In this document: in pieces, positions 54,044 through 63,049 of the stretch | Numbering within the stretch: the stretch's first letter is position 1 | How the letters are laid out: the number at the start of each line of letters is the position of its first letter | DNA from: Mesorhizobium sp. J428 | GTDB taxonomy: Bacteria > Pseudomonadota > Alphaproteobacteria > Rhizobiales > Rhizobiaceae | DNA: 64,000 nucleotides | Assembly: GCF_024699925.1 (NCBI RefSeq) | Contig: NZ_JAJOMX010000001.1 | Coordinates: 2,952,001 to 3,016,000 of the forward strand | Reading direction: 5' to 3' | The notes under the pieces: generated by a model | What the model was told of the DNA's origin: nothing | The model's database searches: none | What the model saw: the letters and a program-made list of their open reading frames with translations, nothing else | Translations under genes and position numbers: made by a program

Positions 54044-56149
54044 TCACGCCGCCTGCTGCAGCAGGGCACGTGCCTTGCGCTGCATCACGATCGCGCCGGA
54101 GGCGTCGATCCAGGCGTCGAAGGCATCGCTGACGAAGGTCGAGGTTTCAGCTTCATTGACGATCGCCGGGCCGGCGAAGCGCTGGCCGGGACGCAGGGCC
54201 GATCGCCGATAGAGCGGGATGTCGATGCTGACGCCGTTGCGGCCGTCGAAGAAGCGGCGCTTCTCGTCCGTTTCCGGCGCATCGGTGAGTTCGATCGGCT
54301 CTATCGCCTCCGGCAGCGTCGGTTCAGTGGATATGGACACCGACCACGCCATGACCTCGATCGCAGCCTTAGGGATGATGCGCTTGAACATCATCCGATA
54401 CGCATCCTCGAACTGTTCCCGGAAGGCTGTGGCGTAACCCGGCTCAAGCGTCCCGTTCGGGATGACCACCGGGATTTCGTGGCCCTGGCCGAGATAGCGC
54501 ATGTAGGCGATCCGCCTCTCGACCAACGGGGCGCCGCGCGCAGCCGTTTCCACCCAGGCGCGGATTTCCGTGGCCATGGCCTCCAGCAGTTCGTTTGCCG
54601 CGGCGGCGTCAAACGTATCGAGACGCTGATAGCCTGACCGCACGACCTCGTAGGAAATGGGAGCGGCAAGGAAGCCGACGGCCGAGCCGACGCCGGCATT
54701 CTGCGGAACGATCACGCGTTCCGCGCCGATCTTCTCGGCAACGCGGGCGACGTGCAGCGGGGCGGCGCCGCCGAAGGCGATGACCGTGTGCTGGCTCGTT
54801 ACCGCGCCGCGTTCCACTGCGTGAACGCGAGCCGCGCTGGCCATGTTCTCGCACACCATCTCGTAAACGGCATAGGCGGACATTTCCGCATCGAGCGACA
54901 GAGCCGCGCCGACGGTTCCTGCGAAAGCGGTCCGGGATTTTTCGGGATCAAGCAGGATCGACCCGCCGGCGAACGCCTTCGGATCGATCAGCCCGAGCGT
55001 GAGATCAGCGTCGGTGACGGTGGCTTCCGTGCCGCCGCGACCGTAGCAGGCCGGTCCGGGAACGGAAGAGGCGCTCTCCGGTCCCACCGTGACACGCTTG
55101 AGCTGGTCGATGCCGGCGATCGAGCCGCCGCCGGCGCCGATCTCGACCATCTCGATGACGGGGATGCGCAGAGGCAGCCCGCTACCCTTCAGGAAGCGGG
55201 CGGCGCGATCAACCTCGAAGCTGCGAACGGTTTCGGACTGGAAGTCGTGAATGAGGCTGACCTTGGCGGTCGTGCCGCCCATGTCGAAGGCGAGAACCTT
55301 CTTTTCGCCCAACATCGCGGCGATCTGCGCGGCGAAGATCGAGCCACCGGCCGGGCCGGATTCGACCAGGCGGACAGGAAAGCGGCGCGCCGATTCCACC
55401 GAGGAGAGACCGCCGCCTGAGGTCATGAGGCAAAGAAAGCCGGTGAAACCTCTCTCGCGGAGCGACACGTCGAGCCTCTTCAGATAGCCGCTCATCAGCG
55501 GCTGGACATAGGCGTTGGCGATCGTCGTGGAGGTGCGCTCATATTCGCGGATCTCCGGCGAAACCTCGTGGCTGAGCGAGACAGTCACGCCGGGCAGGTG
55601 CTCGGAGAGCAGGGCTGCCACGCGCAATTCATGTGCCGGGTTTGCATAGGCATGCAGGAAGCAGACGGCGACCGAGAGAACGCCCGCCGCCTTCAACTGT
55701 TGGACGATGTCAAGAACGTCCGTTTCGTGGAGCGCCAGGAGAACGTTGCCCCGCGCGTCCATCCGCTCGCGGACAGTGAAGCGCAGCGGGCGCTCCACCA
55801 GCGGCTTCGGCCGCACCAATGCCAGCTCATACTGATCGTACCGGCTTTCGGTGCCGATTTCGACCACGTCCCGAAAGCCGTCCGTGGCAATGAGGGCGGT
55901 TTTCGCGCCGCGGCGTTCGATGATGGCGTTCGTGGCAAGCGTCGTTCCGTGGACGAAGGTGGTGACGTCGCCGATGGATTTCCCGGCAATATCCAGGATC
56001 TCCGCGATGCCGGCCAGCACGCCTTCTTCCGGGCGCGCAGGGGTTGTCAGGACCTTCGATGTCCAACGCGTACCGGCCTGCTCCAACACCATGTCCGTGA
56101 ACGTGCCGCCCACGTCGGCGGACAATCTCAGTTCCGGTTGGCCGGTCAT
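54044..56149 (-). CDS. hydantoinase A/oxoprolinase-family protein
   Basis: 701 aa from ATG 56149. The N-terminal actin-like ATPase is seen in LRLSADVGGTFTDMVLEQ, TFVHGTTLATNAIIERRGAKTALI and FDMGGTTAKVSLI. Also present are GAGGGSIAGID (phosphate loop) and QHTVIAFGGAAPLHVARVAE. The pair HyuA/HyuB hydrolyses cyclic amides such as N-methylhydantoin or 5-oxoproline with ATP. Upstream codons to 56218 are open but lack a ribosome site. It is divergent from the isomerase gene at 56439. The substrate cannot be fixed; a Dpp-type importer and a GST suggest a cyclic dipeptide or glutathione-related amide. Confidence 0.9.
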   Translation of the reverse strand: MTGQPELRLSADVGGTFTDMVLEQAGTRWTSKVLTTPARPEEGVLAGIAEILDIAGKSIGDVTTFVHGTTLATNAIIERRGAKTALIATDGFRDVVEIGTESRYDQYELALVRPKPLVERPLRFTVRERMDARGNVLLALHETDVLDIVQQLKAAGVLSVAVCFLHAYANPAHELRVAALLSEHLPGVTVSLSHEVSPEIREYERTSTTIANAYVQPLMSGYLKRLDVSLRERGFTGFLCLMTSGGGLSSVESARRFPVRLVESGPAGGSIFAAQIAAMLGEKKVLAFDMGGTTAKVSLIHDFQSETVRSFEVDRAARFLKGSGLPLRIPVIEMVEIGAGGGSIAGIDQLKRVTVGPESASSVPGPACYGRGGTEATVTDADLTLGLIDPKAFAGGSILLDPEKSRTAFAGTVGAALSLDAEMSAYAVYEMVCENMASAARVHAVERGAVTSQHTVIAFGGAAPLHVARVAEKIGAERVIVPQNAGVGSAVGFLAAPISYEVVRSGYQRLDTFDAAAANELLEAMATEIRAWVETAARGAPLVERRIAYMRYLGQGHEIPVVIPNGTLEPGYATAFREQFEDAYRMMFKRIIPKAAIEVMAWSVSISTEPTLPEAIEPIELTDAPETDEKRRFFDGRNGVSIDIPLYRRSALRPGQRFAGPAIVNEAETSTFVSDAFDAWIDASGAIVMQRKARALLQQAA

Positions 56150-56387
56150 GTGGACTCCTCGGTATCGCCTTGGTGGCCGGCTAGTCGGCCCTGCAGATAG
56201 AATTATGAACATCTTCATTTATTGCAACAGAAAAGAGAGTGTTTTGTAGCCAAACAGAACGATTGCCCAAAAATTGCCCATGATGCAAAAATCGTGCTCT
56301 ATGACGGCCTAATTGGTATGCAGATTCTTATTTTCAGGGCGCGGTGGAGCGAATTCCCCCCAGATCGAGGATGGCCACCGAAATGCG

Positions 56388-56422
56388 TTGACAGATAGAT
56401 GAACTCATTCAATTATAGTTCA
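56388..56422 (+). promoter_or_regulatory. sigma-70-like promoter with inverted repeat over the -10
   Basis: TTGACA (56388-56393), 17 bases, AATTAT (56411-56416), ahead of ATG 56439. The inverted repeat TGAACT (56400-56405) / AGTTCA (56417-56422) brackets the -10 box with an 11-base spacer, a suitable operator position for the TetR protein at 51595. The divergent side (hyuA start 56149) has related AT-rich sequence but no clear copy. Confidence 0.55.
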
Positions 56423-56438
56423 ACGTTGGAGTGCCCGC

Positions 56439-57071
56439 ATGCCCAAGACCGTTGACTATTATTTCTCGATCAGTTCGCCCTGGGCCTATATCGGCCTCGA
56501 CCGTTTCAGGGCCCTCGCCGCCGAGCACGACCTGAAGATCGAGCCGTATCTGATCACCATCATCGAGGCGAACGGCGCCATCCCGTCCAAGAGCCGCCCT
56601 GAGCCGCGCAGGGCGCACTGGAAGAAGGATCTGGTGCGTTGGGCGCGCTATCTCGACAAGACAGTCCTCATCGACGGGCGCGACAACCAGGGGCGGCCGA
56701 CGACAGATTGGGTGCCCGCATCCTTCATGATCATCGCCGCTCAGCTCGACGGGCTGGACTGGATCGAGCTCGTCGCGGCCATGCAAGAGCGCTGGTGGGG
56801 GCATGTCGACGACATCGGACTTCCCGAAGTACGCGGGCGCATCGCCGACGATGCGGGCTTCGACGGCGCCGCGCTGCTGGCACGCGAGCAGGACGCCGAC
56901 GTCCAGGCCAAATGGCAGGGGAATCTCGCCCGCGCCAAGGCGAACGGCATCTTCGGCAGCCCCACCTATGTCTACGAGGGCGAGCCTTATTGGGGCCAGG
57001 ACAGCCTTCCCTTCCTGAAGATGCACCTGACCGGCGAGATGACGCCTCTTCCGCTCAGGGCCGCGGAGTGA
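56439..57071 (+). CDS. DsbA-family / 2-hydroxychromene-2-carboxylate isomerase-like protein
   Basis: 210 aa of the kappa-class GST / HCCA isomerase group: VDYYFSISSPWAYIGLDRF holds the conserved Ser-Pro-Trp region for glutathione, and NGIFGSPTYVYEGEPYWGQD is the family's C-terminal signature. Such proteins use glutathione as a cofactor to isomerise ring-opened aromatic products; others oxidise or reduce thiols. Here it heads the operon with dppBCDF, so it may act on the imported ligand. The start is ATG 56439 under the promoter at 56388. Confidence 0.85.
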   Translation: MPKTVDYYFSISSPWAYIGLDRFRALAAEHDLKIEPYLITIIEANGAIPSKSRPEPRRAHWKKDLVRWARYLDKTVLIDGRDNQGRPTTDWVPASFMIIAAQLDGLDWIELVAAMQERWWGHVDDIGLPEVRGRIADDAGFDGAALLAREQDADVQAKWQGNLARAKANGIFGSPTYVYEGEPYWGQDSLPFLKMHLTGEMTPLPLRAAE

Positions 57072-57132
57072 ACGACATGCTGGCGGACCGCTGGTGGCCC
57101 GCCTTCATCCTTCGAGCCGGAGGCAAGCCGAT

Positions 57133-58116
57133 ATGGCCAACGCCCGCATCGCCAAGATCTTTGGAAAGACCGCGTTGCAGGCGCTGCCGACGATCTTCGG
57201 CATTGTCGTCTTGAACTTCCTGCTCCTCAAGATGTTGCCTGGCGACGTCGCCGACACGATCGCGATGGAATCCGGCTCGGCCACCGAGGAGTCGATGGCG
57301 GCGATCCGCGAGCGCCTCGGCCTCAACCTGGGCATGTTCGAGCAGGTCGTGAACTATCTGAACAACCTTGCCCATTTCGACCTGGGCACGTCCGCCCGCC
57401 TCGGCGTGCCGGTGACCGATCTGATCGTCGGCCGGCTGCCGGACACGCTGCTGCTGGTGCTGAGCGCTCTCGGCTTCGCGCTGGTGATCGGCATCGTGCT
57501 GGGCTGGGTCATGTCGGCATTTGCGGGGAAATGGCCGGATCGGGTCATCTCCGTGGTGCTGATGTTCATCTATGCCATACCCGGTTTCTGGCTCGGTCTG
57601 ATGGCAATCGTCCTGTTCTCCGTGACGATGAACTGGCTGCCGAGCAACGGCAATGCTAGCATCGGGGCGGGGTTGACGGGGTGGGACGCGTTCGTCGATC
57701 GCCTGCGGCACCTGATCATGCCCGCGCTGTCGCTGTCGCTCTTCTATGCCGCTGTCTATGCCCGGCTGACCCGCGCCACCATGCTTGAAGTGCAGCAGCA
57801 GGACTTCATGCGGACCGCGGCAGCCAAGGGGCTCCATCCCGTGGTGATGCAGTTCCGACATGCGCTGCGCAATGCGCTCATCCCGGTGACGACGGTGGCC
57901 GGCATGCATCTCGGCAACATGCTCGGTGGCGCGATGGTGGTGGAAACCGTCTTCGGCTGGCCGGGCATGGGACGGCTTGCGCTCGACAGCGTCGTGAACC
58001 GCGATTTCTCTGTGCTTCTCGGAATCCTGCTTCTGTCGTCGATCCTCGTCATCATCGCCAATGTGGTGGTGGACATTCTGCAGTCCTGGCTCGATCCCCG
58101 TATCGAGCTTCGTTAG
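57133..58116 (+). CDS. Dpp-type ABC transporter permease B
   Basis: 327 aa with six membrane helices. Conserved DppB features: FGIVVLNFLLLKMLPGD, DLGTSARLGVPVTDLI, FIYAIPGFWLGLMAIVLF and the EAA loop MRTAAAKGLHPVVMQFRHALRNALIPV. The start ATG 57133 follows ggaggc. It forms the heterodimeric channel with DppC (58132). Confidence 0.9.
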   Translation: MANARIAKIFGKTALQALPTIFGIVVLNFLLLKMLPGDVADTIAMESGSATEESMAAIRERLGLNLGMFEQVVNYLNNLAHFDLGTSARLGVPVTDLIVGRLPDTLLLVLSALGFALVIGIVLGWVMSAFAGKWPDRVISVVLMFIYAIPGFWLGLMAIVLFSVTMNWLPSNGNASIGAGLTGWDAFVDRLRHLIMPALSLSLFYAAVYARLTRATMLEVQQQDFMRTAAAKGLHPVVMQFRHALRNALIPVTTVAGMHLGNMLGGAMVVETVFGWPGMGRLALDSVVNRDFSVLLGILLLSSILVIIANVVVDILQSWLDPRIELR

Positions 58117-58131
58117 GCGGAGCATCCGATC

Positions 58132-59046
58132 ATGAACACGCAGGCGTTCATCGATACTGCGGCGGCAACGCCCCTCGCAGCCGCCGAGATTCTGGTGCCG
58201 AAGAAGCAGGGATCGCGCGCCTGGCGCGCCGTGCGCAACAACATCCCGTTTCTGGTCGGCTCGGCGATCCTGATCGCCATTATTGCCCTGGCGCTGTTGG
58301 CCGACATCCTCTACCCCGCCGACCCGCGCGACATGGTGACGATGCCGCTGATCTGGCCATTCCAGGATGCCGAATATCCGCTCGGCAGCGGCTCGCTGGG
58401 CACCGACATCGCGAGCGGCCTCGTGCACGGGGCGCGGGCCTCGCTGCTGGTGGGCGGCTCCGCCGCGCTGGTGGGCTTGATCATCGGGGTGCTCGTCGGG
58501 GCGATCGGCGGATATTTCGGCGGCGTGCTCGACGATGTGCTGGTCCGCGTCACCGAACTGTTCCAGACCGTCCCGACATTTCTCCTCGTGATCGTGTTGG
58601 TGGCGATCGCCGGACCGTCGCTGCCGATGATCGCATTCGCCATCGGCATCGCGACGTGGCCGACCGTCGCCCGTCTCGTGCGCGCGCAGTTCCGCGCCCT
58701 GCGCAGCTCGGATTTCGTCATGGCCGCGCGCAGCCTCGGCTACAGCACGACACGCATCATCTTTGGCGAGATCCTGCCAAACGCGTTGCCTCCCGTGGTG
58801 GTCACCACCTCGGTTCTCGCCGCCAACGCCATCCTGACTGAGGCCGGCCTGTCTTTTCTCGGCATGGGCGACCCCGATCTGGTGTCCTGGGGTTCGATGA
58901 TCGCCGACGGGCGCTCGCTTCTGCGGGTGGAGTGGTGCGTGACGGCGCTGCCCGGCGCCGCCATCACCCTTACCGTCCTCTCGCTGAACCTCGTTGGCGA
59001 CGGCCTCAACGACATCCTCAACCCCCGCTCGGTGAGCAATCGATGA
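58132..59046 (+). CDS. Dpp-type ABC transporter permease C
   Basis: 304 aa. An N-terminal cytoplasmic stretch is followed by IPFLVGSAILIAIIALALLADI and the conserved LGTDIASGLVHGARASLLVGG and GAIGGYFGGVLDDVLVRVTELFQTVP. The EAA loop is MAARSLGYSTTRIIFGEILPNALPP. It starts 15 bases after DppB. Its stop overlaps the DppD ATG (ATGA). Confidence 0.9.
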   Translation: MNTQAFIDTAAATPLAAAEILVPKKQGSRAWRAVRNNIPFLVGSAILIAIIALALLADILYPADPRDMVTMPLIWPFQDAEYPLGSGSLGTDIASGLVHGARASLLVGGSAALVGLIIGVLVGAIGGYFGGVLDDVLVRVTELFQTVPTFLLVIVLVAIAGPSLPMIAFAIGIATWPTVARLVRAQFRALRSSDFVMAARSLGYSTTRIIFGEILPNALPPVVVTTSVLAANAILTEAGLSFLGMGDPDLVSWGSMIADGRSLLRVEWCVTALPGAAITLTVLSLNLVGDGLNDILNPRSVSNR

Positions 59047-60044
59047 AACCCATTCCGGTTCTCGAAGTCCTCAACCTCGCCATCGGCTTCCCGTCCGGAC
59101 CAGCCGTCCACGGGGTGTCGTTTGAAATCCACAAGGGCGAGATGCTGGCGCTGGTCGGCGAATCCGGTTGCGGAAAGTCCATGACCGCCTTTGCGATCAT
59201 GCGCCTCTTGCCGCCCGCCGCGCGGATCCTGAACGGTCAGGTCATCTTCGAAGGGGTCGATCTTGCGACGGTGTCGCCGTTCGAGCTGCGCCGTATCCGC
59301 GGAAACGGCGTTTCACTCATCCTTCAGGAGCCCATGACCTCTCTCAACCCGGTGCTGACCGTCGGATCCCAGGTGGCGGAGGTTATCCGGCGCCACCAGA
59401 AGCTGTCCTCGCGGGCCACGCGCGCCCGCGTGGTCGAGCTCTTCGAGCTGGTCGGGATTCCTGACCCGCACAAGCGCTACGACCAGCACCCGCACAACTT
59501 CTCCGGCGGCATGCGGCAGCGGGTGATGATCGCGATGGCCGTGGCGTGCAATCCTGCCCTGTTGATCGCCGATGAGCCGACCACGGCGCTCGACGTCACG
59601 ATCCAGGCTCAAGTGATGGACCTCCTCGACCGGCTGCGCCGCGAATTGTCGATGGCGGTTCTGCTGATCACCCACGATCTCGGCGTGGTCGCCCAATGGG
59701 CCGATCGCGTCGCCGTCATGTATGCCGGCCGGGTGGTCGAGACCGCTCCCGTCAAGCGCTTCTTCGACGCGCCGCCCCAGCACCCGTACTCGATGGGACT
59801 CCTCAACTCTTCGGTCAGCAATGGCGAGGGCGCCTGGCACTACACGAACCACCGCCTGACGGAGATCAAGGGGTCCGTGAACTCGGCGGCCTACGCCAAG
59901 GGCTGTTCCTTTGCGCCGCGCTGCAGCCGCGTGTTGCCGACGTGCCACGCCATGCAGCCCGAACTTTCCGCTCTGGAGGAAGGGTGGCTGGCCAGTTGCC
60001 GGCGCGCCCAGCGGCAAGAGGAGCAAGCGCATGCCTTTGCTTAG
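59043..60044 (+). CDS. Dpp-type ABC transporter ATP-binding protein D
   Basis: 333 aa. Walker [11 protein letters not shown]-loop [12 protein letters not shown], signature FSGGMRQR, Walker [13 protein letters not shown] and switch [15 protein letters not shown]. The C-terminal oligopeptide-type extension has cysteine-containing [21 protein letters not shown], the Fe-S or structural motif of OppD/DppD. It overlaps DppC by four bases and DppF by 14 bases. Confidence 0.9.
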   Translation: MKPIPVLEVLNLAIGFPSGPAVHGVSFEIHKGEMLALVGESGCGKSMTAFAIMRLLPPAARILNGQVIFEGVDLATVSPFELRRIRGNGVSLILQEPMTSLNPVLTVGSQVAEVIRRHQKLSSRATRARVVELFELVGIPDPHKRYDQHPHNFSGGMRQRVMIAMAVACNPALLIADEPTTALDVTIQAQVMDLLDRLRRELSMAVLLITHDLGVVAQWADRVAVMYAGRVVETAPVKRFFDAPPQHPYSMGLLNSSVSNGEGAWHYTNHRLTEIKGSVNSAAYAKGCSFAPRCSRVLPTCHAMQPELSALEEGWLASCRRAQRQEEQAHAFA

Positions 60045-60966
60045 CGTCGAGAACCTCGAAGTCACCTACGCGCAGAAAGGGCGCAGTTTCCGCGCGCTCG
60101 ACGGCGTGAGCTTCTCGCTCGAAAAGGGCGAGACGGTCGGGCTTGTCGGGGAGTCGGGCTGCGGAAAGTCGACGCTCGGCAAATCGATCCTGCGGCTGAT
60201 CGAGACATCTGGCGGCGCCATCCGCGTCGATGGCGACGACATCACCAAGCTCGGCCACAACGCCATGATGAGCAAGCGCCGACGCATGCAGATGGTGTTT
60301 CAGGATCCCTTCGGCTCGCTCAATCCGCGCCAGACCGTCGGCAAGCTGCTCGACATCCCGCTGCGGACCCATGGCATTTCCGACAAGGCGGAACGCCGGA
60401 GGCGCATAAGCTCCATCATCGACAAGGTCGGCCTGCCGCAGGCGGCGCTGTCACGGTTTCCGCACGAGTTCTCCGGCGGCCAGCGCCAGCGCATCGGCAT
60501 CGCCCGCGCCCTCATCCTTCAGCCGGACCTGCTGATCTGCGACGAGCCCGTGTCGGCACTGGACGTGTCGATTCAAAGCCAGATCCTCAATCTCCTCGTC
60601 GATCTCAAGATGGAGCTGGGGCTGTCCTACCTCTTCATCAGCCACGACCTCTCCGTCGTGCGCTATTTCGCCGATCGTGTCATCGTCATGTATCTCGGCC
60701 GGATCGTCGAGGTCGCCGATCGCGAGGCACTCTGGCGCCAGCCAGCACATCCCTATACCCGCGCCCTCCTGGCGGCTGTGCCCGTGCCGCGGCCGGGCAG
60801 CCGCAGGCAGGCGGAGACCATCGCCGGCGAATTGCCCAGCGGCGCAGCCGCAGAGGGTTGCCGGTTCTACAACCGCTGCCCAGCGGCGCAGGCGCGCTGT
60901 GCGACCGAAGACCCCACCCTGCGGACGCTTTCCGCCAATCATCAGGCTGCCTGCCACTTCGCCTGA
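60031..60966 (+). CDS. Dpp-type ABC transporter ATP-binding protein F
   Basis: 311 aa. Walker [11 protein letters not shown]-loop MVFQDPFGSLNPRQTV, signature FSGGQRQR, Walker B LLICDEPVSALDVS and switch FISHDLSVVRYFADR. The C-terminal cysteine motif is EGCRFYNRCPAAQARC. It is a little shorter than usual for DppF (about 330). It partners DppD, completing the importer whose binding protein is at 49836. Confidence 0.9.
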   Translation: MPLLSVENLEVTYAQKGRSFRALDGVSFSLEKGETVGLVGESGCGKSTLGKSILRLIETSGGAIRVDGDDITKLGHNAMMSKRRRMQMVFQDPFGSLNPRQTVGKLLDIPLRTHGISDKAERRRRISSIIDKVGLPQAALSRFPHEFSGGQRQRIGIARALILQPDLLICDEPVSALDVSIQSQILNLLVDLKMELGLSYLFISHDLSVVRYFADRVIVMYLGRIVEVADREALWRQPAHPYTRALLAAVPVPRPGSRRQAETIAGELPSGAAAEGCRFYNRCPAAQARCATEDPTLRTLSANHQAACHFA

Positions 60967-60979
60967 GAAGGAAACCCCG

Positions 60980-61117
60980 GTGTCCGAACCTGTTGAGCTC
61001 TACGTCCGGCCGATGCCCCACGGCGTGAAAACGGCCATCCTGCTCGAAGCGCGGGGGCTGGACCGTGTGGGCGCATGCGAGGCCGTCGGCGTCGCATACC
61101 GGCGCCACATGAGCTAA
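60980..61117 (+). pseudogene. truncated GST N-terminus, 45 codons
   Basis: GTG 60980 to TAA 61117. The start, SEPVELYVRPMPHGVKTAIL, then LEARGL, is the first strand and helix of a GST thioredoxin fold (compare 'LYTxPTPNGxKVxIxLEE'). The rest, ACEAVGVAYRRHMS, does not match, and the frame stops nine bases before the MFS gene. A full GST lies three genes on (62338), so this may be a leftover of a second GST lost by deletion. Confidence 0.5.
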
Positions 61118-61125
61118 GCCGGAAA

Positions 61126-62325
61126 ATGTCAGTCACCACCACAAACCCCGCGGCAACGCGCAACATGGCCGTGCTCTTTGCCGCCCAAACGCTCGGCGCG
61201 GCGAGCCCGCCCGTCATCGTGTCGCTCGGCGGCCTCGTCGGGCAGGCCTATGCACCATCGCCGTCACTCGTCACCGTGCCGGTCTCTGCCTATACGATCG
61301 GCGTCGCGGCCGGGACGATCCCGCTCGCCATGCTGCTGAATCGTCTCGGCCGCCGGCCGACCTACATGATCGGATCGCTCGTCGGGATGTCGGCCGGGCT
61401 GATCGCGGCGGCCGGTATCTGGGCCGGGCAGTTCCTCATCTTCTGCCTCGGCACCTTCATCGCCGGCCTCTATGCCGCGGCGGTGCAAAGCTACCGCTTC
61501 GCCGCCATGGATGGTACGCCGCCGGAGAAGCGCGCCAGTGCGCTGCAATGGGTGCTGATCGGCGGTCTCTGCGCCGCCGTGCTGGGACCGCAACTGACGA
61601 TATTCTTCCGCGATGCTCTTCCGGGCGTGCCCTATGCGGGCGCCTTCATCGCCCAGGGCGTGATGGCGTTGTTCGCCTTTCCGGTGCTGTCGGCGCTGCG
61701 GCTGCCGCCGGTGCGGCGGCTGGACGGTTCGACCGGCCGTCCACTTGGCGAGATCACCCGCCTGCCGCGTTTCCGCATCGCGCTCGCCACGTCGATCGCT
61801 TCCTACTCGATGATGAATTTCATGATGACGGCCGGGCCGGTGGCGATGGTGATCTGCGGCTTCTCGCCGTCGGAGGCGGCACTTGGCATCCAGTGGCACG
61901 TGCTCGGCATGTTCGCGCCGAGCTTCGCAACGGGCAGGCTCATCAAGACGTTCGGGGAGCGGCCCGTGATGATCCTGGGGCTGATCATCATGGCGGCAGG
62001 CGCCTGCAGCGGGCTTTCCGGCATCGATCTCTACAATTTCTGGATCGCCCTGTGCCTTCTCGGCGTGGGATGGAACTTCGCCTTCTTCGGCGCCACCACC
62101 ATGCTGGCGAGTTGCCATACTCCCGAGGAAGGCCCGAAGGTCCAGGCACTCCACGACTTCTCCATGTTTGGTGTGGTGGCGGTGGGATCGGTATCGTCGG
62201 GAGCCCTGCTGTCGGCGGCTGGATGGTCCGCCGTCAACCTCGTCGTCCTTCCCGTGGTCACGCTGGCCGCGCTCGTCATCCTCGTTGGCCGCCGCTTCGA
62301 TGCCAAGAGTTCATTGTCCACCTGA
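61126..62325 (+). CDS. MFS transporter
   Basis: 399 aa with about 12 hydrophobic segments in two six-helix halves. The first intracellular loop carries NRLGRRPTYMIGSLVGM, the MFS signature (G-x-L-x-D/R-R-x-G-R-R pattern), and the middle loop is RRLDGSTGRPLGEITRLPRFR. C-terminal RRFDAKSSL. ATG 61126 was chosen because the upstream open frame overlaps the GST remnant. It could be an exporter of a metabolic product or a second route of import. Confidence 0.82.
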   Translation: MSVTTTNPAATRNMAVLFAAQTLGAASPPVIVSLGGLVGQAYAPSPSLVTVPVSAYTIGVAAGTIPLAMLLNRLGRRPTYMIGSLVGMSAGLIAAAGIWAGQFLIFCLGTFIAGLYAAAVQSYRFAAMDGTPPEKRASALQWVLIGGLCAAVLGPQLTIFFRDALPGVPYAGAFIAQGVMALFAFPVLSALRLPPVRRLDGSTGRPLGEITRLPRFRIALATSIASYSMMNFMMTAGPVAMVICGFSPSEAALGIQWHVLGMFAPSFATGRLIKTFGERPVMILGLIIMAAGACSGLSGIDLYNFWIALCLLGVGWNFAFFGATTMLASCHTPEEGPKVQALHDFSMFGVVAVGSVSSGALLSAAGWSAVNLVVLPVVTLAALVILVGRRFDAKSSLST

Positions 62326-62337
62326 GAGAGCATACCC

Positions 62338-62934
62338 ATGATCACCGTTCACGGCCGTCCAAACTCCTCCAACGTCGCCAAGGTGATGTGGACCCTCGCC
62401 GAACTCGGCATCGAGCATCGGCGTCTCGATGTCGGCGGTCCGTTCGGCGGCAACAAGGATGCGGCCTACCTCGCCATGAACCCCAACGGCCTCATCCCCT
62501 TGTTGATCGACGGACCGTCACGGATCTGGGAATCCAACGCCATCGTCCGCTATCTCGGCGCGACATACGGAGCCGGCACGTTCTGGCCCGGCGATGCGGC
62601 TGCGCGGTCGTTGTCGGACCGCTGGATGGATTGGGGAACGATCTATCTTTATCCGAAGGTGATCGCGCTCATGGCGGCGAAGGCGCCGGAAGCGCTCGAC
62701 AAGGCGATCGCCGACGTAGCCGCTCCCTGCGCCATCCTCGACGGTGCGCTGGCCGATAGCCGCTTTCTTGCCGGCGATGAGCTCACCATCGGCGATATCC
62801 CCGTCGCCATCCATCTGGGCCGCCTGTTCCGGCTCGCCGCCGGATATCTGCCCTATCCAAATCTCGAGCGCTATTTCCAGGAATTGAACGTGCGGCCCGC
62901 TTATCGGATGCACTGCCTCGAGGCGCTGGCCTGA
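62338..62934 (+). CDS. glutathione S-transferase family protein
   Basis: 198 aa. N-terminal half: ITVHGRPNSSNVAKVMWTLAELGIEH with a possible catalytic Ser in NSSNVAK, cis-proline NPNGLIPLL and RIWESNAIVRYL. C-terminal half: SRFLAGDELTIGDIPVAIHLGR (N-capping box 'TIGD') and PNLERYFQEL. It is the last gene of the plus-strand operon and, with the isomerase at 56439, is a second glutathione-using enzyme in the hydantoinase locus. Confidence 0.87.
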   Translation: MITVHGRPNSSNVAKVMWTLAELGIEHRRLDVGGPFGGNKDAAYLAMNPNGLIPLLIDGPSRIWESNAIVRYLGATYGAGTFWPGDAAARSLSDRWMDWGTIYLYPKVIALMAAKAPEALDKAIADVAAPCAILDGALADSRFLAGDELTIGDIPVAIHLGRLFRLAAGYLPYPNLERYFQELNVRPAYRMHCLEALA

Positions 62935-63049
62935 ATTCGGTCTGATTTCGCCAACAATGGAATTGGCTGAATTTCAGTAAGGCTGGCGCTTTGGTTCCCC
63001 GCGGCGTTGCCGCTGGGCTGCGCAAGTAGCGTTGCGATCAGAAGCCGCT

